Numbered from the stretch's first letter, positions 1 through 8,831 are shown. The stretch: DNA of 64,000 bases from Nitratireductor aestuarii (GCF_014641695.1 NZ_BMIF01000015.1:28259-92258), one strand, 5' to 3'. Notes: a model not told the origin generated them from the sequence alone. Translations and numbers: made by a program.

Positions 1-775
1 CGCAGAGAAATGCAATTGCCGCGGCCTGATCTTCCGGCGTGCCCGGGCGCTTCATGGGGATGGACTTGCGGGTGCTCCCCTGAACACGCGCAACATCGAT
101 AGAGGCAGACTGCGCGATGCGCGAATATGTGCCCAGCATCATGTCCGTCTCGGTCACGCCCGGACAAATCGCGTTTACCCTGATGCCGTGGGGCGCAAGC
201 TCCTGCGCCATCTGCTGCGTAAGGCCGATCACGGCGAATTTCGATGCGCTGTAGCCGCCATAGTTCGCGATGCCGAAACGAGCTGCCAGCGATGCCAGGT
301 TGACGATTGCCCCGCCCTCGCCCTTGCGCAACATGGCGCGCGCGGCATGTTTGGATACGTAGTAAACACCGTTCAGATTTACATTGATGGCATGATGCCA
401 AGCTGCATCATCGAGCTCGACGATGGGACCTGAGCCCGCCTCGCCCGGTACGCCAGCATTGTTGACCACTATATCGAGAGCGCCGAGCTCACGCTCTATC
501 CGAGCGATCATGGTTTCGACTTCTGCAGCATTAGTAACATCGCAGTGGATGGCTGATGCCTGTCCGCCCGCAGAGACGATCTCTTCAGCCACCGACTCCG
601 CGCCTTTCCAGCTGACCTCCCGCTCATGGTCCGGGAACGTCGACGGATCGCGGGCCAGTGCCGAGACGACCACGGTCGCGCCTTCCTCAGCCAGCCGTAG
701 CGCTGTCGCTCGTCCGATGCCGCGCAGCCGGCCGGCGCCGGTCACAAGGGCAACTTTCCCCTTTAGTCTTCTCAA
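1..775 (-). CDS. Short-chain dehydrogenase/reductase, 3' end cut by window edge
   Basis: Reading the minus strand from a TTG at 775 gives a classical SDR: the cofactor motif TGAGRLRGIG near residues 12-21 (a slightly expanded TGxxxGxG), NNAGV near residue 90, a catalytic Ser in NLASLAARFG, and the YSASK active-site motif around residue 155, then PGVTETDM. The frame stays open to base 1, so the C-terminus lies outside. A GGGGGGA Shine-Dalgarno-like stretch lies about 8 nt before this TTG; another in-frame TTG at 781 is the alternative start. It is probably the last seen gene of the operon that includes the kinase and acyl-CoA dehydrogenase. An SDR (LvaD) is also part of the levulinate (Lva) pathway, so oxidation of a 3-hydroxyacyl-CoA intermediate is a reasonable inference. 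Substrate is not readable from sequence. Confidence 0.85.
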   Translation of the reverse strand, partial: MRRLKGKVALVTGAGRLRGIGRATALRLAEEGATVVVSALARDPSTFPDHEREVSWKGAESVAEEIVSAGGQASAIHCDVTNAAEVETMIARIERELGALDIVVNNAGVPGEAGSGPIVELDDAAWHHAINVNLNGVYYVSKHAARAMLRKGEGGAIVNLASLAARFGIANYGGYSASKFAVIGLTQQMAQELAPHGIRVNAICPGVTETDMMLGTYSRIAQSASIDVARVQGSTRKSIPMKRPGTPEDQAAAIAFLC

Positions 776-877
776 TGCCAAATTCCCCCCTGATGCAGGT
801 GAGCTACATGGGACCGCGAAGCGGCTCACCAGCTCTTTAGCCAGCGCTGCCAACGGACACACGGAACACTCCGGAAG

Positions 878-1249
878 CTAGTTCCAGACGACGACCTTCT
901 CTTCTGTGAAGAAGATCGGAGACCGGCTGAAGTCGATGAACCTGCGTTCGTCCTCAAGCAATTCGCGAGCCGCTTTCTTGGCGGCCGGATCGGTGAATGT
1001 TGCCTTCAACTCGTCCATGCTCTCCCACGAAACCATGGCAATGCCGTCAAACGGTTCGGGTGCCCCGCGCGCGGACGCAACACTTTCAAAGCCCGGCGCC
1101 AGCAAGCGCGGCATCTGAACATAGCGCTTCATTCTCAGGATCTCTGATCGAGCCTTGACGAAAGGACCATGGCTTTCCCACCAGAATTCGCGAAACTCTT
1201 CATCGCTCATTTCTGGCCGTTTGTAGACGCAGAATATTACATTGATCAT
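878..1249 (-). CDS. EthD-family protein
   Basis: A 123-residue protein with the EthD/dimeric ferredoxin-like pattern: an N-terminal beta strand (MINVIFCVYKRPEMS), FREFWWESHGPFVK with the family's conserved tryptophan and His-Gly-Pro, and a C-terminal half with DGIAMVSWESMDE and FTDPAAKKA. EthD proteins are small dimeric proteins found in catabolic operons; several act as decarboxylases, cyclases or accessory factors, and the family name alone does not fix a reaction. Its ATG overlaps the stop of the upstream DUF6285 gene (ATGA), so the two are translationally coupled. A gap of about 100 nt separates it from the SDR start. A role in the same degradation pathway is inference from position. Confidence 0.85.
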   Translation of the reverse strand: MINVIFCVYKRPEMSDEEFREFWWESHGPFVKARSEILRMKRYVQMPRLLAPGFESVASARGAPEPFDGIAMVSWESMDELKATFTDPAAKKAARELLEDERRFIDFSRSPIFFTEEKVVVWN

Positions 1250-1638
1250 GGCTGAACCTCGTCCTTTTCCTGCACCATCAGGCTCCGGTATGTCGCGTAG
1301 GTTGGCTGTTCAATGGCGATCTTATCCAAAGTCGTCTGCCACAAATGTTCCGGCAGCCCCGGCGTTGACAGGTCCATCCTGCCCGAACGGATCGCTTCGC
1401 AGAGCACCCGGTTGAGTTCATCGATGGTGCCATTCTGGTTGAGGAGTGCAGTCAGGCGCTCCGCCTCGGCCGCCTCGACATCTCCAGCACCCTTGATCTC
1501 GCGATGAACCAGTTCAAGAGCATTGGCCGCCACGCGAACCTTGAAGGCTGCCGCGCCATCAAGCAGAGGCATGGCTTCGTTTCTGAGGAAGTGAAGCACC
1601 GCTAGAAGGAGATCATCCCCCGTCGGTTTATCCAGCAT
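1246..1638 (-). CDS. DUF6285 protein, LvaB-like kinase partner
   Basis: A 130-residue, helix-rich acidic protein (NALELVHREIKG; RLTALLNQNGTIDELNRVL; LWQTTLDKIAIEQPTYATY). Small proteins of this type (DUF6285) are normally encoded next to APH-fold phosphotransferases. In the Pseudomonas putida levulinate operon the small LvaB is needed by the kinase LvaA. The same arrangement is seen here: the start overlaps the end of the kinase gene by 11 nt (ATGCTGGATAA), which fits production of an equimolar complex. No catalytic motif of its own is visible. I assign it by size, composition and neighbour rather than by a diagnostic motif, so family membership should be taken as likely rather than certain. 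Confidence 0.7.
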   Translation of the reverse strand: MLDKPTGDDLLLAVLHFLRNEAMPLLDGAAAFKVRVAANALELVHREIKGAGDVEAAEAERLTALLNQNGTIDELNRVLCEAIRSGRMDLSTPGLPEHLWQTTLDKIAIEQPTYATYRSLMVQEKDEVQP

Positions 1639-2644
1639 TGAAGCCTCCCGGGTTCAGAAGTCTCAGAAGGTCGAGCTCGGTCTCGGATCGCCGACGCCCG
1701 ATCATGCCCCGCTCAACGGAGGGATCAGCACCCCGCAGGAACTGGTCGGCCATCTGGGCGCACTGAATGCCCCAGTTCAACGTATAAGCCACTTCCCAGA
1801 AGTGGGCTCTTGCCGGATCGACTTTTACTCCACCAGCCTGCTCATACGCGGCATACAGATCTTCGCGTGAACCAAAGCCGCCGACTGGCTTGTCAATCGC
1901 GCCGAAACGCCATGATGTCATGCACAAGTATCCAAGGTCCTCGTGGGGATCGCCGTAATGGGCGCCCTCCCAATCGAGAACGGAGCGCAAGTGATCAGGA
2001 CCGACGAGAAGATTGCCGTTGCGAAAATCACCATGGATCAGTGACAACTCACCGATATCCTCCGGCATGTGATCGAACAGCCAGCGGAAGGTGAGCTCAA
2101 AGACCGGGCCTGGCGCATCCAGTTCCAGGTAGTCCTGATAGATGCGCTCGATGGTCTCTCGCGGCTGTCGCGCCTCCAGGCCGCTTACGCCGTCTACGCG
2201 GACACGGTGGATTGCAGCGAGAATGGACCCGCATTCTGCTGCAAGCCTCTGCCGGAGGACAGCATAAGATGCGTCGCGAAGAATGCGTCGAGGGATTGTC
2301 TCGCCCTCGATTAAGTCCATGATGAAGCCGTCGCCCAATTGATCGGACGGTTTCAGGACATAATGGACGTGAGGTACTGGAACACTCTCACCCGACGCAG
2401 CCCGGATGAGCGCGGCCTCTCCCTCAAGACTTATGCCGTAAGCACGGTCTGCGCGAAGCGTGCCGCGGGCCCTTCGCAGGATCAGCGGCCAGCGTTGTTC
2501 CTGCGCGACTGCTTCAAAGGCCCAGGTTTCCTGCACTGCGCCCCCGGAGAGAGGACGCAGGTTCTCGATCGCGTCGAGCTTGCCGAAACAGGACTTGAGT
2601 GCATTGAGCAAGCTCTGTTCGAGATTTGGCTGAAGAGTGTTCAC
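1628..2644 (-). CDS. APH-fold phosphotransferase, LvaA-like hydroxyacyl-CoA kinase
   Basis: A 338-residue aminoglycoside-phosphotransferase-fold kinase. The catalytic loop is HGDFRNGNLLV (about residues 203-213), followed by the metal-binding LDWEGAHYGDPHEDLGYL; the N-lobe has LSGGAVQETW, the nucleotide-loop equivalent. Starts at GTG 2644. Directly upstream is an acyl-CoA dehydrogenase and directly downstream, overlapping by 11 nt, is the DUF6285 protein. That trio is the hallmark of LvaA/LvaB/LvaC and of mammalian ACAD10/ACAD11, where a 4-hydroxyacyl-CoA is phosphorylated and phosphate is then eliminated to give an enoyl-CoA. The sequence shows the kinase fold and the context; the substrate assignment is inferred. 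Antibiotic phosphorylation is unlikely in this setting. Confidence 0.85.
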   Translation of the reverse strand: MNTLQPNLEQSLLNALKSCFGKLDAIENLRPLSGGAVQETWAFEAVAQEQRWPLILRRARGTLRADRAYGISLEGEAALIRAASGESVPVPHVHYVLKPSDQLGDGFIMDLIEGETIPRRILRDASYAVLRQRLAAECGSILAAIHRVRVDGVSGLEARQPRETIERIYQDYLELDAPGPVFELTFRWLFDHMPEDIGELSLIHGDFRNGNLLVGPDHLRSVLDWEGAHYGDPHEDLGYLCMTSWRFGAIDKPVGGFGSREDLYAAYEQAGGVKVDPARAHFWEVAYTLNWGIQCAQMADQFLRGADPSVERGMIGRRRSETELDLLRLLNPGGFNAG

Positions 2645-2655
2645 GTCACCGCCTG

Positions 2656-3969
2656 CTATTCAGCTGCCTTGGCAGACTTTAAGTGCTCAAACTCCTTGCG
2701 CTTCGGTCCTGTATATCCAAAGAGGTAGCCTGCAACCTTGCGGATCTGGATCTCTTCCGAACCTTCGGTAATGCGATAGCGGCGGTGGTGGCGATAGATG
2801 TGCTCGAACGCCTTGTGGCGCGAATAGCCGATGCCGCCATGGATCTGCATGGCACGATCAGCCGCCTCGCAAACCATCCGGTTTGCCCAGTAGTTGCACA
2901 TCGACACCTTGTCTGAGAGCCGCTTCTCCACTTCCGGGTGAGGCATCTGATCCATTTCCCATGCGGTCTTTAGGATCAGCTGTCGAAGCATTTCAGCCTG
3001 TGTTGCAAGCTCGACCAGCGGCCACTGGATCGCCTGGTTCTCGGCCAATGCCTTACCGAACGGCTTGCGCTCACGGGCGTAACGCACGCTTTCATTGATA
3101 CAATAGACTGCTGCGCCAAGGGAGCTTGCCGCCTGACGGATACGGTTTTCGTGAACAAAGGCCTGAGCCAGCGCCAATCCGTTTTCCGGTGGGCCGAACA
3201 CGGCATCGTCAGGCACGAAGACATCTGACAACGTGAAGCGGGCGTGGTCCGTCGGCATGTTGAACGTCCACATGTATTCGTCGATGATCAGTCCCGGTGT
3301 GTTGGTGGGAACCAGGAAGGCAGTGATGCCGCGCGCATCGCCATCTTCGCCGGAGGTCCGTGCAAAGACCACGCAATGGGATGCAATGTGCATCCCTGTG
3401 ATCCACATCTTCTCGCCATTGATGACCCAGCCAGACTTGCCATCGCGCTCGGCCCGTTGAGCCCGCGTTTCCATGTGCGTCGCATCGGAACCATGATTGG
3501 GTTCTGTCAGGCCGAAGGCAATCCAGTATTTGCCATCCAGGCAGCCCCGGATCATCTCTTCCTTTTGCGCTTCCGTACCGAAATCGCGCAACATCACGAT
3601 CACCGGGAAATTGCCCACGATCGAATGCTCGTTCTGAAGGTCGTTGTGAAGGCCCAGTCCCTTGGCAGCCAGGTGCTCGCGGATAGCCGCCATCCAAAGA
3701 TTGGAGCCGCCCTTGCCGCCGAATTCCTTCGGCAGAGCAAATCTCAGGTGGCCGGCTTCGTCAGCCCTGCGCCGTGCTTCAGCCAGCAGCTCTTCCCAAT
3801 CGTGGCGCGGCAGTCCATTCCGCTCGAAATCGGTGCGAGCCCATTCGCGGCGATGATCAAAGAAGCGTTCGTTATCGTCCTGCGCCTGAAGAGGCGCTAT
3901 TTCCGTTTCAATGAAACCGTCGAGTTCAGCTAGATATGCAACGAGATCTGCGGGCAGATTGAAGTCCAT
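2656..3969 (-). CDS. Acyl-CoA dehydrogenase, LvaC / ACAD10-11 type
   Basis: A 437-residue acyl-CoA dehydrogenase, longer at the N-terminus than the common 380-400 residues, as in the ACAD10/11 group. Visible hallmarks are LPKEFGGKGGSNLWMAAIREHLAAKG, the FAD/substrate segment WIAFGLTEPNHGSDATHMETRAQ, WITGMHIASHCVVFART, the central ENRIRQAASSLG, and the C-terminal QIHGGIGYSRHKAFEHIYR and ITEGSEEIQIRKVAGYLFGY. Start ATG is preceded by GAGGAA. It lies 11 nt upstream of the kinase gene and 11 nt downstream of the enoyl-CoA hydratase stop, so it is in one operon. With the kinase and DUF6285 partner it probably performs phosphate elimination from a 4-phosphoacyl-CoA; ordinary alpha,beta-dehydrogenation is the alternative. 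Confidence 0.9.
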   Translation of the reverse strand: MDFNLPADLVAYLAELDGFIETEIAPLQAQDDNERFFDHRREWARTDFERNGLPRHDWEELLAEARRRADEAGHLRFALPKEFGGKGGSNLWMAAIREHLAAKGLGLHNDLQNEHSIVGNFPVIVMLRDFGTEAQKEEMIRGCLDGKYWIAFGLTEPNHGSDATHMETRAQRAERDGKSGWVINGEKMWITGMHIASHCVVFARTSGEDGDARGITAFLVPTNTPGLIIDEYMWTFNMPTDHARFTLSDVFVPDDAVFGPPENGLALAQAFVHENRIRQAASSLGAAVYCINESVRYARERKPFGKALAENQAIQWPLVELATQAEMLRQLILKTAWEMDQMPHPEVEKRLSDKVSMCNYWANRMVCEAADRAMQIHGGIGYSRHKAFEHIYRHHRRYRITEGSEEIQIRKVAGYLFGYTGPKRKEFEHLKSAKAAE

Positions 3970-3980
3970 GGAAATTCCTC

Positions 3981-4754
3981 CTAACGTCCGGTAAACACCG
4001 GCTTCCGCTTTTCTGCCAGTGCAGCAAAACCTTCTTGCACATCATCCGTCAGATAGGTGGCATATGCCCAATGTTCTTCGCCGCGATAGTCGGCGGGGCC
4101 AAAACCATAAGCTGTGGCAATTCCCTGCTTGGTAACATTGAGCGCCAGCGGCGGACGGTCTGCCAGTTCGGCAGCAAAAGCCTGAAGTCCGGCCTCAAAT
4201 TCTGCGTCACCGACAACCTTCGTGATGAGGCCGTGCTGGTGCGCTTCCGCTGCCTTCCACATCCTTGCATTGAGCAGGAAGTCCTTCACCTGACCAATGC
4301 CGAGATAGCGGGTGATACGCTGCGCGGGCGCTACAAATCCAATCGCCACTTCCGGAAGCGTGAAGGTCGAGCTTTCGGCAGCAATGCGGAAATCGCATGC
4401 AAGAGCCAGCTCAGCAGCATTGCCGATAACGATGCCTGTCAGCGCAGCAACCGTGATGAAGGGAAGCCGGTCAACGATATCGAACAGCTTGAACTCGCTG
4501 GCAACATAGGCCTGGAACGCTGGCCCCATGGACTTGATCGTATCAATGTCCGCACCACGGCTGAAGCTCTTTTCCGTACCTGAAATGATCAGAACGCGAG
4601 GGTTCATCGCGACGATTTCATCCAGCGCGGCGTGAAATTCCTCAAGCAACTTCGGAGTGATGACATTGCCACGAGTTTGAGTATCGAACGACAACCTTAC
4701 GATCTGGCCATCCTTCTCACCGCTGATTTTGATCAGCTCGTAAGTTCCTTGCAC
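3981..4754 (-). CDS. Enoyl-CoA hydratase/isomerase family protein
   Basis: A crotonase-fold protein of about 257 residues. SGTEKSFSRGADIDTIKSMG and AALTGIVIGNAAELALACDFRIAAESS form the oxyanion-hole and CoA-binding segments; LPEVAIGFVAPAQRITRYLG follows, then AFAAELADRPPLALNVTKQG. The open frame reaches upstream to 4826, but the family starts near YELIKISGEKDGQ, and a GTG at 4754 has AGGAAGG 9 nt before it, so I place the start there. It lies between the substrate-binding protein and the acyl-CoA dehydrogenase. It likely hydrates or isomerises the enoyl-CoA made by the kinase/dehydrogenase pair, feeding the downstream SDR. The exact position of the double bond handled is not readable. Confidence 0.88.
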   Translation of the reverse strand: MQGTYELIKISGEKDGQIVRLSFDTQTRGNVITPKLLEEFHAALDEIVAMNPRVLIISGTEKSFSRGADIDTIKSMGPAFQAYVASEFKLFDIVDRLPFITVAALTGIVIGNAAELALACDFRIAAESSTFTLPEVAIGFVAPAQRITRYLGIGQVKDFLLNARMWKAAEAHQHGLITKVVGDAEFEAGLQAFAAELADRPPLALNVTKQGIATAYGFGPADYRGEEHWAYATYLTDDVQEGFAALAEKRKPVFTGR

Positions 4755-4844
4755 GCTGCTAACCCTTCCTGCTGAAGTATTTCGGACAAGATCGTCCGGT
4801 GAACCGCCGCGGTTGCGGCGGTCCACCCGAACGATGTGAATTAC

Positions 4845-6110
4845 TTAGATCTTGCTGAAGTCGATGGCTTTGCCCGGTGACGGAGGCTCCATCGAGTCAC
4901 GGCCATTGACACGGATGAACTCTCCGACCTTCCATCCACGCTCATTGTCGGCGCGGTCCAGTGTAAGGAAGGTGACATCACCGATGCATTGGTGGTCTTC
5001 CTTGCGGAACTCACGTTCACCCTTGGCGGTCTGGAACTTCATGCCTTCCATCGCCTTCACAATCTGCTGCGTATCGGTGTTACCCGTAGCCTTGATTGCA
5101 TTGGCATAGGCGTAGACGGCGGCATGTGACAGCTCGACGAAGTCGTCCGGGAACTCTTTGCCGGTCGCGTCGACGTAGTCCTTGTAAAGCTCACGCCCCA
5201 TTTCGAGATGATCATAAGCCTCGTAGTACCAGAACACACCAGTCAGGATGGACTGCGGAATCTTGTCCTTCAGCGCGAGAGGCACGCCCCAACCGCTGCC
5301 CGCATCGGTCACCAGCGGGAACTTGGAGTCGAGCCCCAGGCTGGCTGCCTGCGAGAAGAACAGGATGGCGTCCGCACCATTGGTTGTGTTGAGGAAGCAT
5401 TGCGCAGGAGATGACATCAACCGCACAATCTGCTGCTTGAAATCAGACGCCCCAACCTTCGTGACGACTGGATCGGTGATCGAGACTTCCTTGTTGGCAA
5501 GCGCCGGATAGAATTCCCTGAGGCCGTGTTCGAATGCGGTCCAAATGGAGCGGCCGTTGGCGGCATCCGTCACAACGCCGGTCCAGTTTGTCATGTCCGG
5601 ATGGCGCTCCGCAAACAGACGGGCCTGGGCACGATATTTCGTGTAGGCGTTTTCACAGATGCGGAAGTAGTTCGGCGTGAAATCCTCGTGTGTCAGGCTG
5701 TCTGCTACCGCCGAGCACGAAATCAGCGTGGCATTTGCCTCTGACAGAAGCGGCGAAACACCCAGAACGGATGCGGTCGAAATATTTCCGCAAAGGAGAT
5801 TCACGCCGGAAGCGAAAAGATCGCGCGCTCCCGTTACGGCATCCTTCCCGGTTCCCTTGTCATCCCGCGGGACCAGCTCGAGCTTCATGCCGTTGACGCC
5901 GCCAGCCTTGTTGATCTGGTTGACCGCAATTTCGGCGCCAGTCAGCAGAGGACGGCCCATGACTTCCATGCCGCCACTAAGCGGTCCAAGGAAACCGATC
6001 TTGATCGTCTGTTCTTGCGCGTAGCTACGCGACATTGGAAGCCCAACTGCTGAGGCAGCGGCGAGCGCTCCCGTGCCCTGCAACATTCTGCGCCTTGAAA
6101 GCCTTGCCAT
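4845..6110 (-). CDS. Branched-chain-type ABC transporter substrate-binding protein
   Basis: A 421-residue LivK-like periplasmic binding protein. It begins with a twin-arginine-type signal, ARLSRRRMLQGTGALAAASAVG, ending near SYAQEQ, so Tat export is likely. The mature protein shows the Peripla_BP_6 pattern: IKIGFLGPLSGGMEVMGRPLLTGAEIAVNQIN, GMKLELVPRDDKGTGKDAV, and FVELSHAAVYAYANAIKAT. A short gap of about 90 nt separates it from the enoyl-CoA hydratase, and its own promoter region is at 6111-6350. The matching permeases and ATPases (6351-9706) are just upstream on the same strand. The ligand is unknown; the adjacent Lva-like enzymes suggest a hydroxy- or keto-carboxylic acid rather than leucine. 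Confidence 0.92.
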   Translation of the reverse strand: MARLSRRRMLQGTGALAAASAVGLPMSRSYAQEQTIKIGFLGPLSGGMEVMGRPLLTGAEIAVNQINKAGGVNGMKLELVPRDDKGTGKDAVTGARDLFASGVNLLCGNISTASVLGVSPLLSEANATLISCSAVADSLTHEDFTPNYFRICENAYTKYRAQARLFAERHPDMTNWTGVVTDAANGRSIWTAFEHGLREFYPALANKEVSITDPVVTKVGASDFKQQIVRLMSSPAQCFLNTTNGADAILFFSQAASLGLDSKFPLVTDAGSGWGVPLALKDKIPQSILTGVFWYYEAYDHLEMGRELYKDYVDATGKEFPDDFVELSHAAVYAYANAIKATGNTDTQQIVKAMEGMKFQTAKGEREFRKEDHQCIGDVTFLTLDRADNERGWKVGEFIRVNGRDSMEPPSPGKAIDFSKI

Positions 6111-6160
6111 CCCTATATCCTCCCGATTAGAGCCATCTTCAGCCGGCTGAGACTGAAAAA

Positions 6161-6190
6161 TTCTAAAGAACGTTTGTTTTGCAGAATGCT
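6161..6190 (-). promoter_or_regulatory. Putative operator upstream of the binding-protein operon
   Basis: The 240-nt gap between the binding protein and the ATPase gene holds the plus-strand core CGTTTGTTTT (6171-6180) flanked by ATTCT and AGAAT about 28 nt apart. The nonamer CGTTTGTTT recurs in the gap upstream of the permease operon (9826-9834). TetR regulators of acyl-CoA catabolism often bind CAAACG/CGTTTG-type palindromes, so a shared repressor is plausible. The regulator itself is not in the window. Confidence 0.4.
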
Positions 6191-6282
6191 CTCCAAGCCT
6201 GAAGGTGTCAAGCCGCAGGATGCTTCCGCAGCTGGAATTTTTCCTTATATTCCGGTGATGTGGATTTTTGCTATCGCGTTGA

Positions 6283-6317
6283 TATAAAAAGAAGAACGCC
6301 AGCTCTGTTGCCAGCGT
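6283..6317 (-). terminator. Weak intrinsic terminator after livF
   Basis: On the minus strand an imperfect hairpin with ACGC/GCGT and GC/GC arms (6296-6317) is followed by TTCTTCTTTTTAT. It lies about 35 nt past the ATPase stop and before the binding-protein promoter, where a terminator would be expected. The stem contains an internal mismatch, so strength is doubtful. Confidence 0.4.
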
Positions 6318-6350
6318 AGGGTAGTAGCCAGTGAGGCTCCAAGTGAGTGG

Positions 6351-7055
6351 CTAAACAGCCAGATAACGCTCGGCTATCTCTGGCTTTTCAGCGAATTGTT
6401 CCCACGAACCATCGAACACGATCCGGCCGCTATCGATGACATAGACATGGGACGTGCACTTACGCGCAAACCAGATGTTTTGCTCGCAAAGCAGGAGGGC
6501 TATCTGGTTTGCGTCGCACCGGCTGATGATGTCCGCAGCCATGTTTTCGACGATGACCGGAGCAAGACCTTCCGTCGGTTCATCCAGGAGGATCAGCTCG
6601 GGTTTAGCAGCCAGACCGCGCGCGACCGCCAGCATCTGCTGCTGGCCGCCTGAAAGCGCACCGCCCATTCGCTCGCCCAGCGTAGACAGCATCTCGATTG
6701 AACCGAGAATTGCGCGCGCTTCCGTCATGGCGACCGAACGCGACACGCCTTGACGCGCTATGGCGACGTTTTCCTGCACGGTCATGTGGTTGTAGATCCG
6801 GCGATCTTCGGGCACGAGCGCGATCCCATCCCTCGCCCGTTGATAAGCCTTGAGCTTGCTTACATCCCTACCGCGCCACTTTACGCTGCCTTTAACCGTC
6901 GTACCCGCATTCATAATGCTCTTCAGCAGCGTCGACTTCCCAGCTCCATTTCGGCCAAGAACGGCCACGCGCTGCTTGTCATGAACCGCGAGAGATACCT
7001 GATGCAGAATATGGCTCTCGCCATAGAAGGTGTCGATGTTGGAAAGTTCAAGCAT
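6351..7055 (-). CDS. livF: Branched-chain-type ABC transporter ATP-binding protein (LivF-like)
   Basis: A 234-residue ATPase from the ATG at 7055 (MLELSNIDTFYGES). Walker A is GRNGAGKSTLLKS, Q-loop region EDRRIYNHMTVQENVAIA, signature LSGGQQQMLAVARGLAAKP, Walker B ELILLDEPTEGLAP and switch region CEQN. The open frame continues upstream to 7142 but the conserved N-terminus starts here; the start overlaps the livG stop by 8 nt (ATGCTTGA). It is the last gene of the four-gene import operon livH-livM-livG-livF. Together with livG it drives uptake of the ligand bound by the protein at 4845-6110. Confidence 0.92.
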   Translation of the reverse strand: MLELSNIDTFYGESHILHQVSLAVHDKQRVAVLGRNGAGKSTLLKSIMNAGTTVKGSVKWRGRDVSKLKAYQRARDGIALVPEDRRIYNHMTVQENVAIARQGVSRSVAMTEARAILGSIEMLSTLGERMGGALSGGQQQMLAVARGLAAKPELILLDEPTEGLAPVIVENMAADIISRCDANQIALLLCEQNIWFARKCTSHVYVIDSGRIVFDGSWEQFAEKPEIAERYLAV

Positions 7056-7818
7056 GAGCCATCTCCTGACCAAGATAAACGTCGCGCACAGTCTTGTTTG
7101 CACGCACCTCCTTTGGCGATCCGACGGCGAGGATCTCACCATAATTCATGACCATCAGCCGGTCAGAAAGATTGAAGATCACGTCCATGTCGTGTTCGGT
7201 CATGAGTACCGTTACACCGCGCTCTGACTTAATGCGGCGGATGAGATCAGTGATCGCAACCCGTTCCGTGGGAGACATGCCCGCAGTTGGCTCGTCGAGC
7301 ATCAGAATGCTCGGCCGGCCGCCCAGCATGATGGCAAACTCCAAACGCTTCTTGTCGCCGTGCGAGAGGTAGCGCGCCTCCCGCTCCGCTTCATTTGCCA
7401 AGCCGAGATCCGCGACAAGATGAAGGGCTTCATCCCGAACTTCGGCTGCAGGACGCCAGTGGTACCACTTGCCGGACCTGACATTTTCCGCACGCAGTCT
7501 GGCTTCAACGGCGACGATCACGTTTTCGGCGACAGTGAGGCTCGGGAAGACCCGCGCAACCTGGAACGTTCGTCCGAAGCCCGAATGAACGCGCCGGAAG
7601 GCCTGCTGATGCGTGATGTCGGTACCGCGGAACTTGATCTGCCCGACATTGCAGGGAACCTCGCCCGTCAAGACCTTGAACAGCGTCGTCTTCCCGGCGC
7701 CATTGGGGCCTATGATGGCAAAGGTTTCCTTCTCGGCGACATTGAAATTCAACCCTTTCAGCACCTTCAAAGCCGCATAGCTTTTGTGCAGATTGGTCAC
7801 CTCGAGAACCGGTTTCAT
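7048..7818 (-). CDS. livG: Branched-chain-type ABC transporter ATP-binding protein (LivG-like)
   Basis: A 256-residue ATPase. The start is the ATG at 7818 (MKPVLEVTNLHKSYAALKVL), because AAAGGAG lies just upstream and it overlaps the livM stop as ATGA; the frame is open to 7851. Walker A is GPNGAGKTTLFKVLTG, then HSGFGRTFQVARVFPSLTVAENV, signature LSHGDKKRLEFAIMLGG (SHGD rather than SGGQ, usual for LivG), Walker B SILMLDEPTAGMSP, and TEHDMDVIF. The LivG-specific insert around residues 110-135 is present. It partners LivF in a heteromeric nucleotide-binding pair. Confidence 0.92.
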   Translation of the reverse strand: MKPVLEVTNLHKSYAALKVLKGLNFNVAEKETFAIIGPNGAGKTTLFKVLTGEVPCNVGQIKFRGTDITHQQAFRRVHSGFGRTFQVARVFPSLTVAENVIVAVEARLRAENVRSGKWYHWRPAAEVRDEALHLVADLGLANEAEREARYLSHGDKKRLEFAIMLGGRPSILMLDEPTAGMSPTERVAITDLIRRIKSERGVTVLMTEHDMDVIFNLSDRLMVMNYGEILAVGSPKEVRANKTVRDVYLGQEMAHA

Positions 7819-8831
7819 ATCTGCTCTCCTTTCACCCGTACTTGCGCCCATGGACTAGCGGCGCGCCACTTCTGGAAAATCTTGCGCCGCAAGCTTTCCA
7901 GCGCTCCGGTTATTCCGGTGGGTGCAATGAGGATAATCGTTAGGAGGATGCCACCGACCACAATCTCGGATACGCCGTCGAGTGTGCGCGTCGAGTAGTT
8001 GATAAGGGAGTAAGCAAACGCACCGACGGCTGGACCCCAGAACATGGCTGAGCCACCAAGAAGCGTGTTGAGCATCGGCTGAGCGGAATGGAGCCAATGG
8101 CTGAGATCCGGCGTCACGATCTGCACCCATGGAGCGGAGAGCCCGCCGCAGATTGCAGCTACCGCCCCCGATATTGTGAACGAGAAAAGGCGAAGCTTGT
8201 AGATATCCATGCCGACAAAAGTCGCGCGCTCCGCATCTTCAGCAATACTCCGCAGGGCGCGGCCGTAGCGGCTTCTGACCAGCCACCAGAGACCCAGGGC
8301 TAACGCAACGCAAACCACGAGAATGCACCAATAATACGCACTGCTGGAGCGCAGGTCGAGCGTAGCCAAGCCGAGATTGACCACGGGACGCGGTATTCCG
8401 CCGAGACCATCGTCGCGGCCAACGTAGTCGATATAGCCGATTACCATGCGCACAACTTCGGCGATGGCAAGCGTCAGGATCGCAAGGTGAATGCCTGATG
8501 CCCTCTTCAGCGCCACGGCGCCGATGGCAAAGGCAGCACCCCCACCAAGAGCGAATGCGACGAGTAGTTGCAGCGGGAAGGTTACGTCCCAGCCATATCG
8601 CTGGGCGCAAGCCACGAAATAGGCGCCAAGCGTAAAGAACGCCGCATGCCCGAAACTCGCAATTCCCGTGTAGTTGAACAACAGGTTCCACGAAAGGGCG
8701 AACACCGCCTCGATCATCGCGAGACCAAGGATGAAGGTGACGCTGTCATTGGCAAACAATGGCGCCAACGCCGTGGCAATGAGAGCAATCACGCCGGCTG
8801 CCGGCCAGAAATAGACACTTCGATCAGCCAT
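7815..8831 (-). CDS. livM: Branched-chain-type ABC transporter permease (LivM-like)
   Basis: A 338-residue polytopic membrane protein with LivM hallmarks: ALSWNLLFNYTGIASFGHAAFFTLGAY, SGIHLAILTLAIAEVVRMV, GLGGIPRP and GRALRSIAEDAERATFVGMDIYKLRLFSFTISG, which is the EAA-type loop that contacts the ATPases. About eight to ten hydrophobic segments are visible. The ATG at 8831 overlaps the livH stop (TGATG); a GTG one codon earlier is possible. It forms the transmembrane channel with LivH. Confidence 0.92.
   Translation of the reverse strand: MADRSVYFWPAAGVIALIATALAPLFANDSVTFILGLAMIEAVFALSWNLLFNYTGIASFGHAAFFTLGAYFVACAQRYGWDVTFPLQLLVAFALGGGAAFAIGAVALKRASGIHLAILTLAIAEVVRMVIGYIDYVGRDDGLGGIPRPVVNLGLATLDLRSSSAYYWCILVVCVALALGLWWLVRSRYGRALRSIAEDAERATFVGMDIYKLRLFSFTISGAVAAICGGLSAPWVQIVTPDLSHWLHSAQPMLNTLLGGSAMFWGPAVGAFAYSLINYSTRTLDGVSEIVVGGILLTIILIAPTGITGALESLRRKIFQKWRAASPWAQVRVKGEQI

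Noticed and set aside
1628..2644. Antibiotic (aminoglycoside) phosphotransferase
   Set aside because: The fold is the same, but the acyl-CoA dehydrogenase and DUF6285 partners indicate a metabolic kinase.
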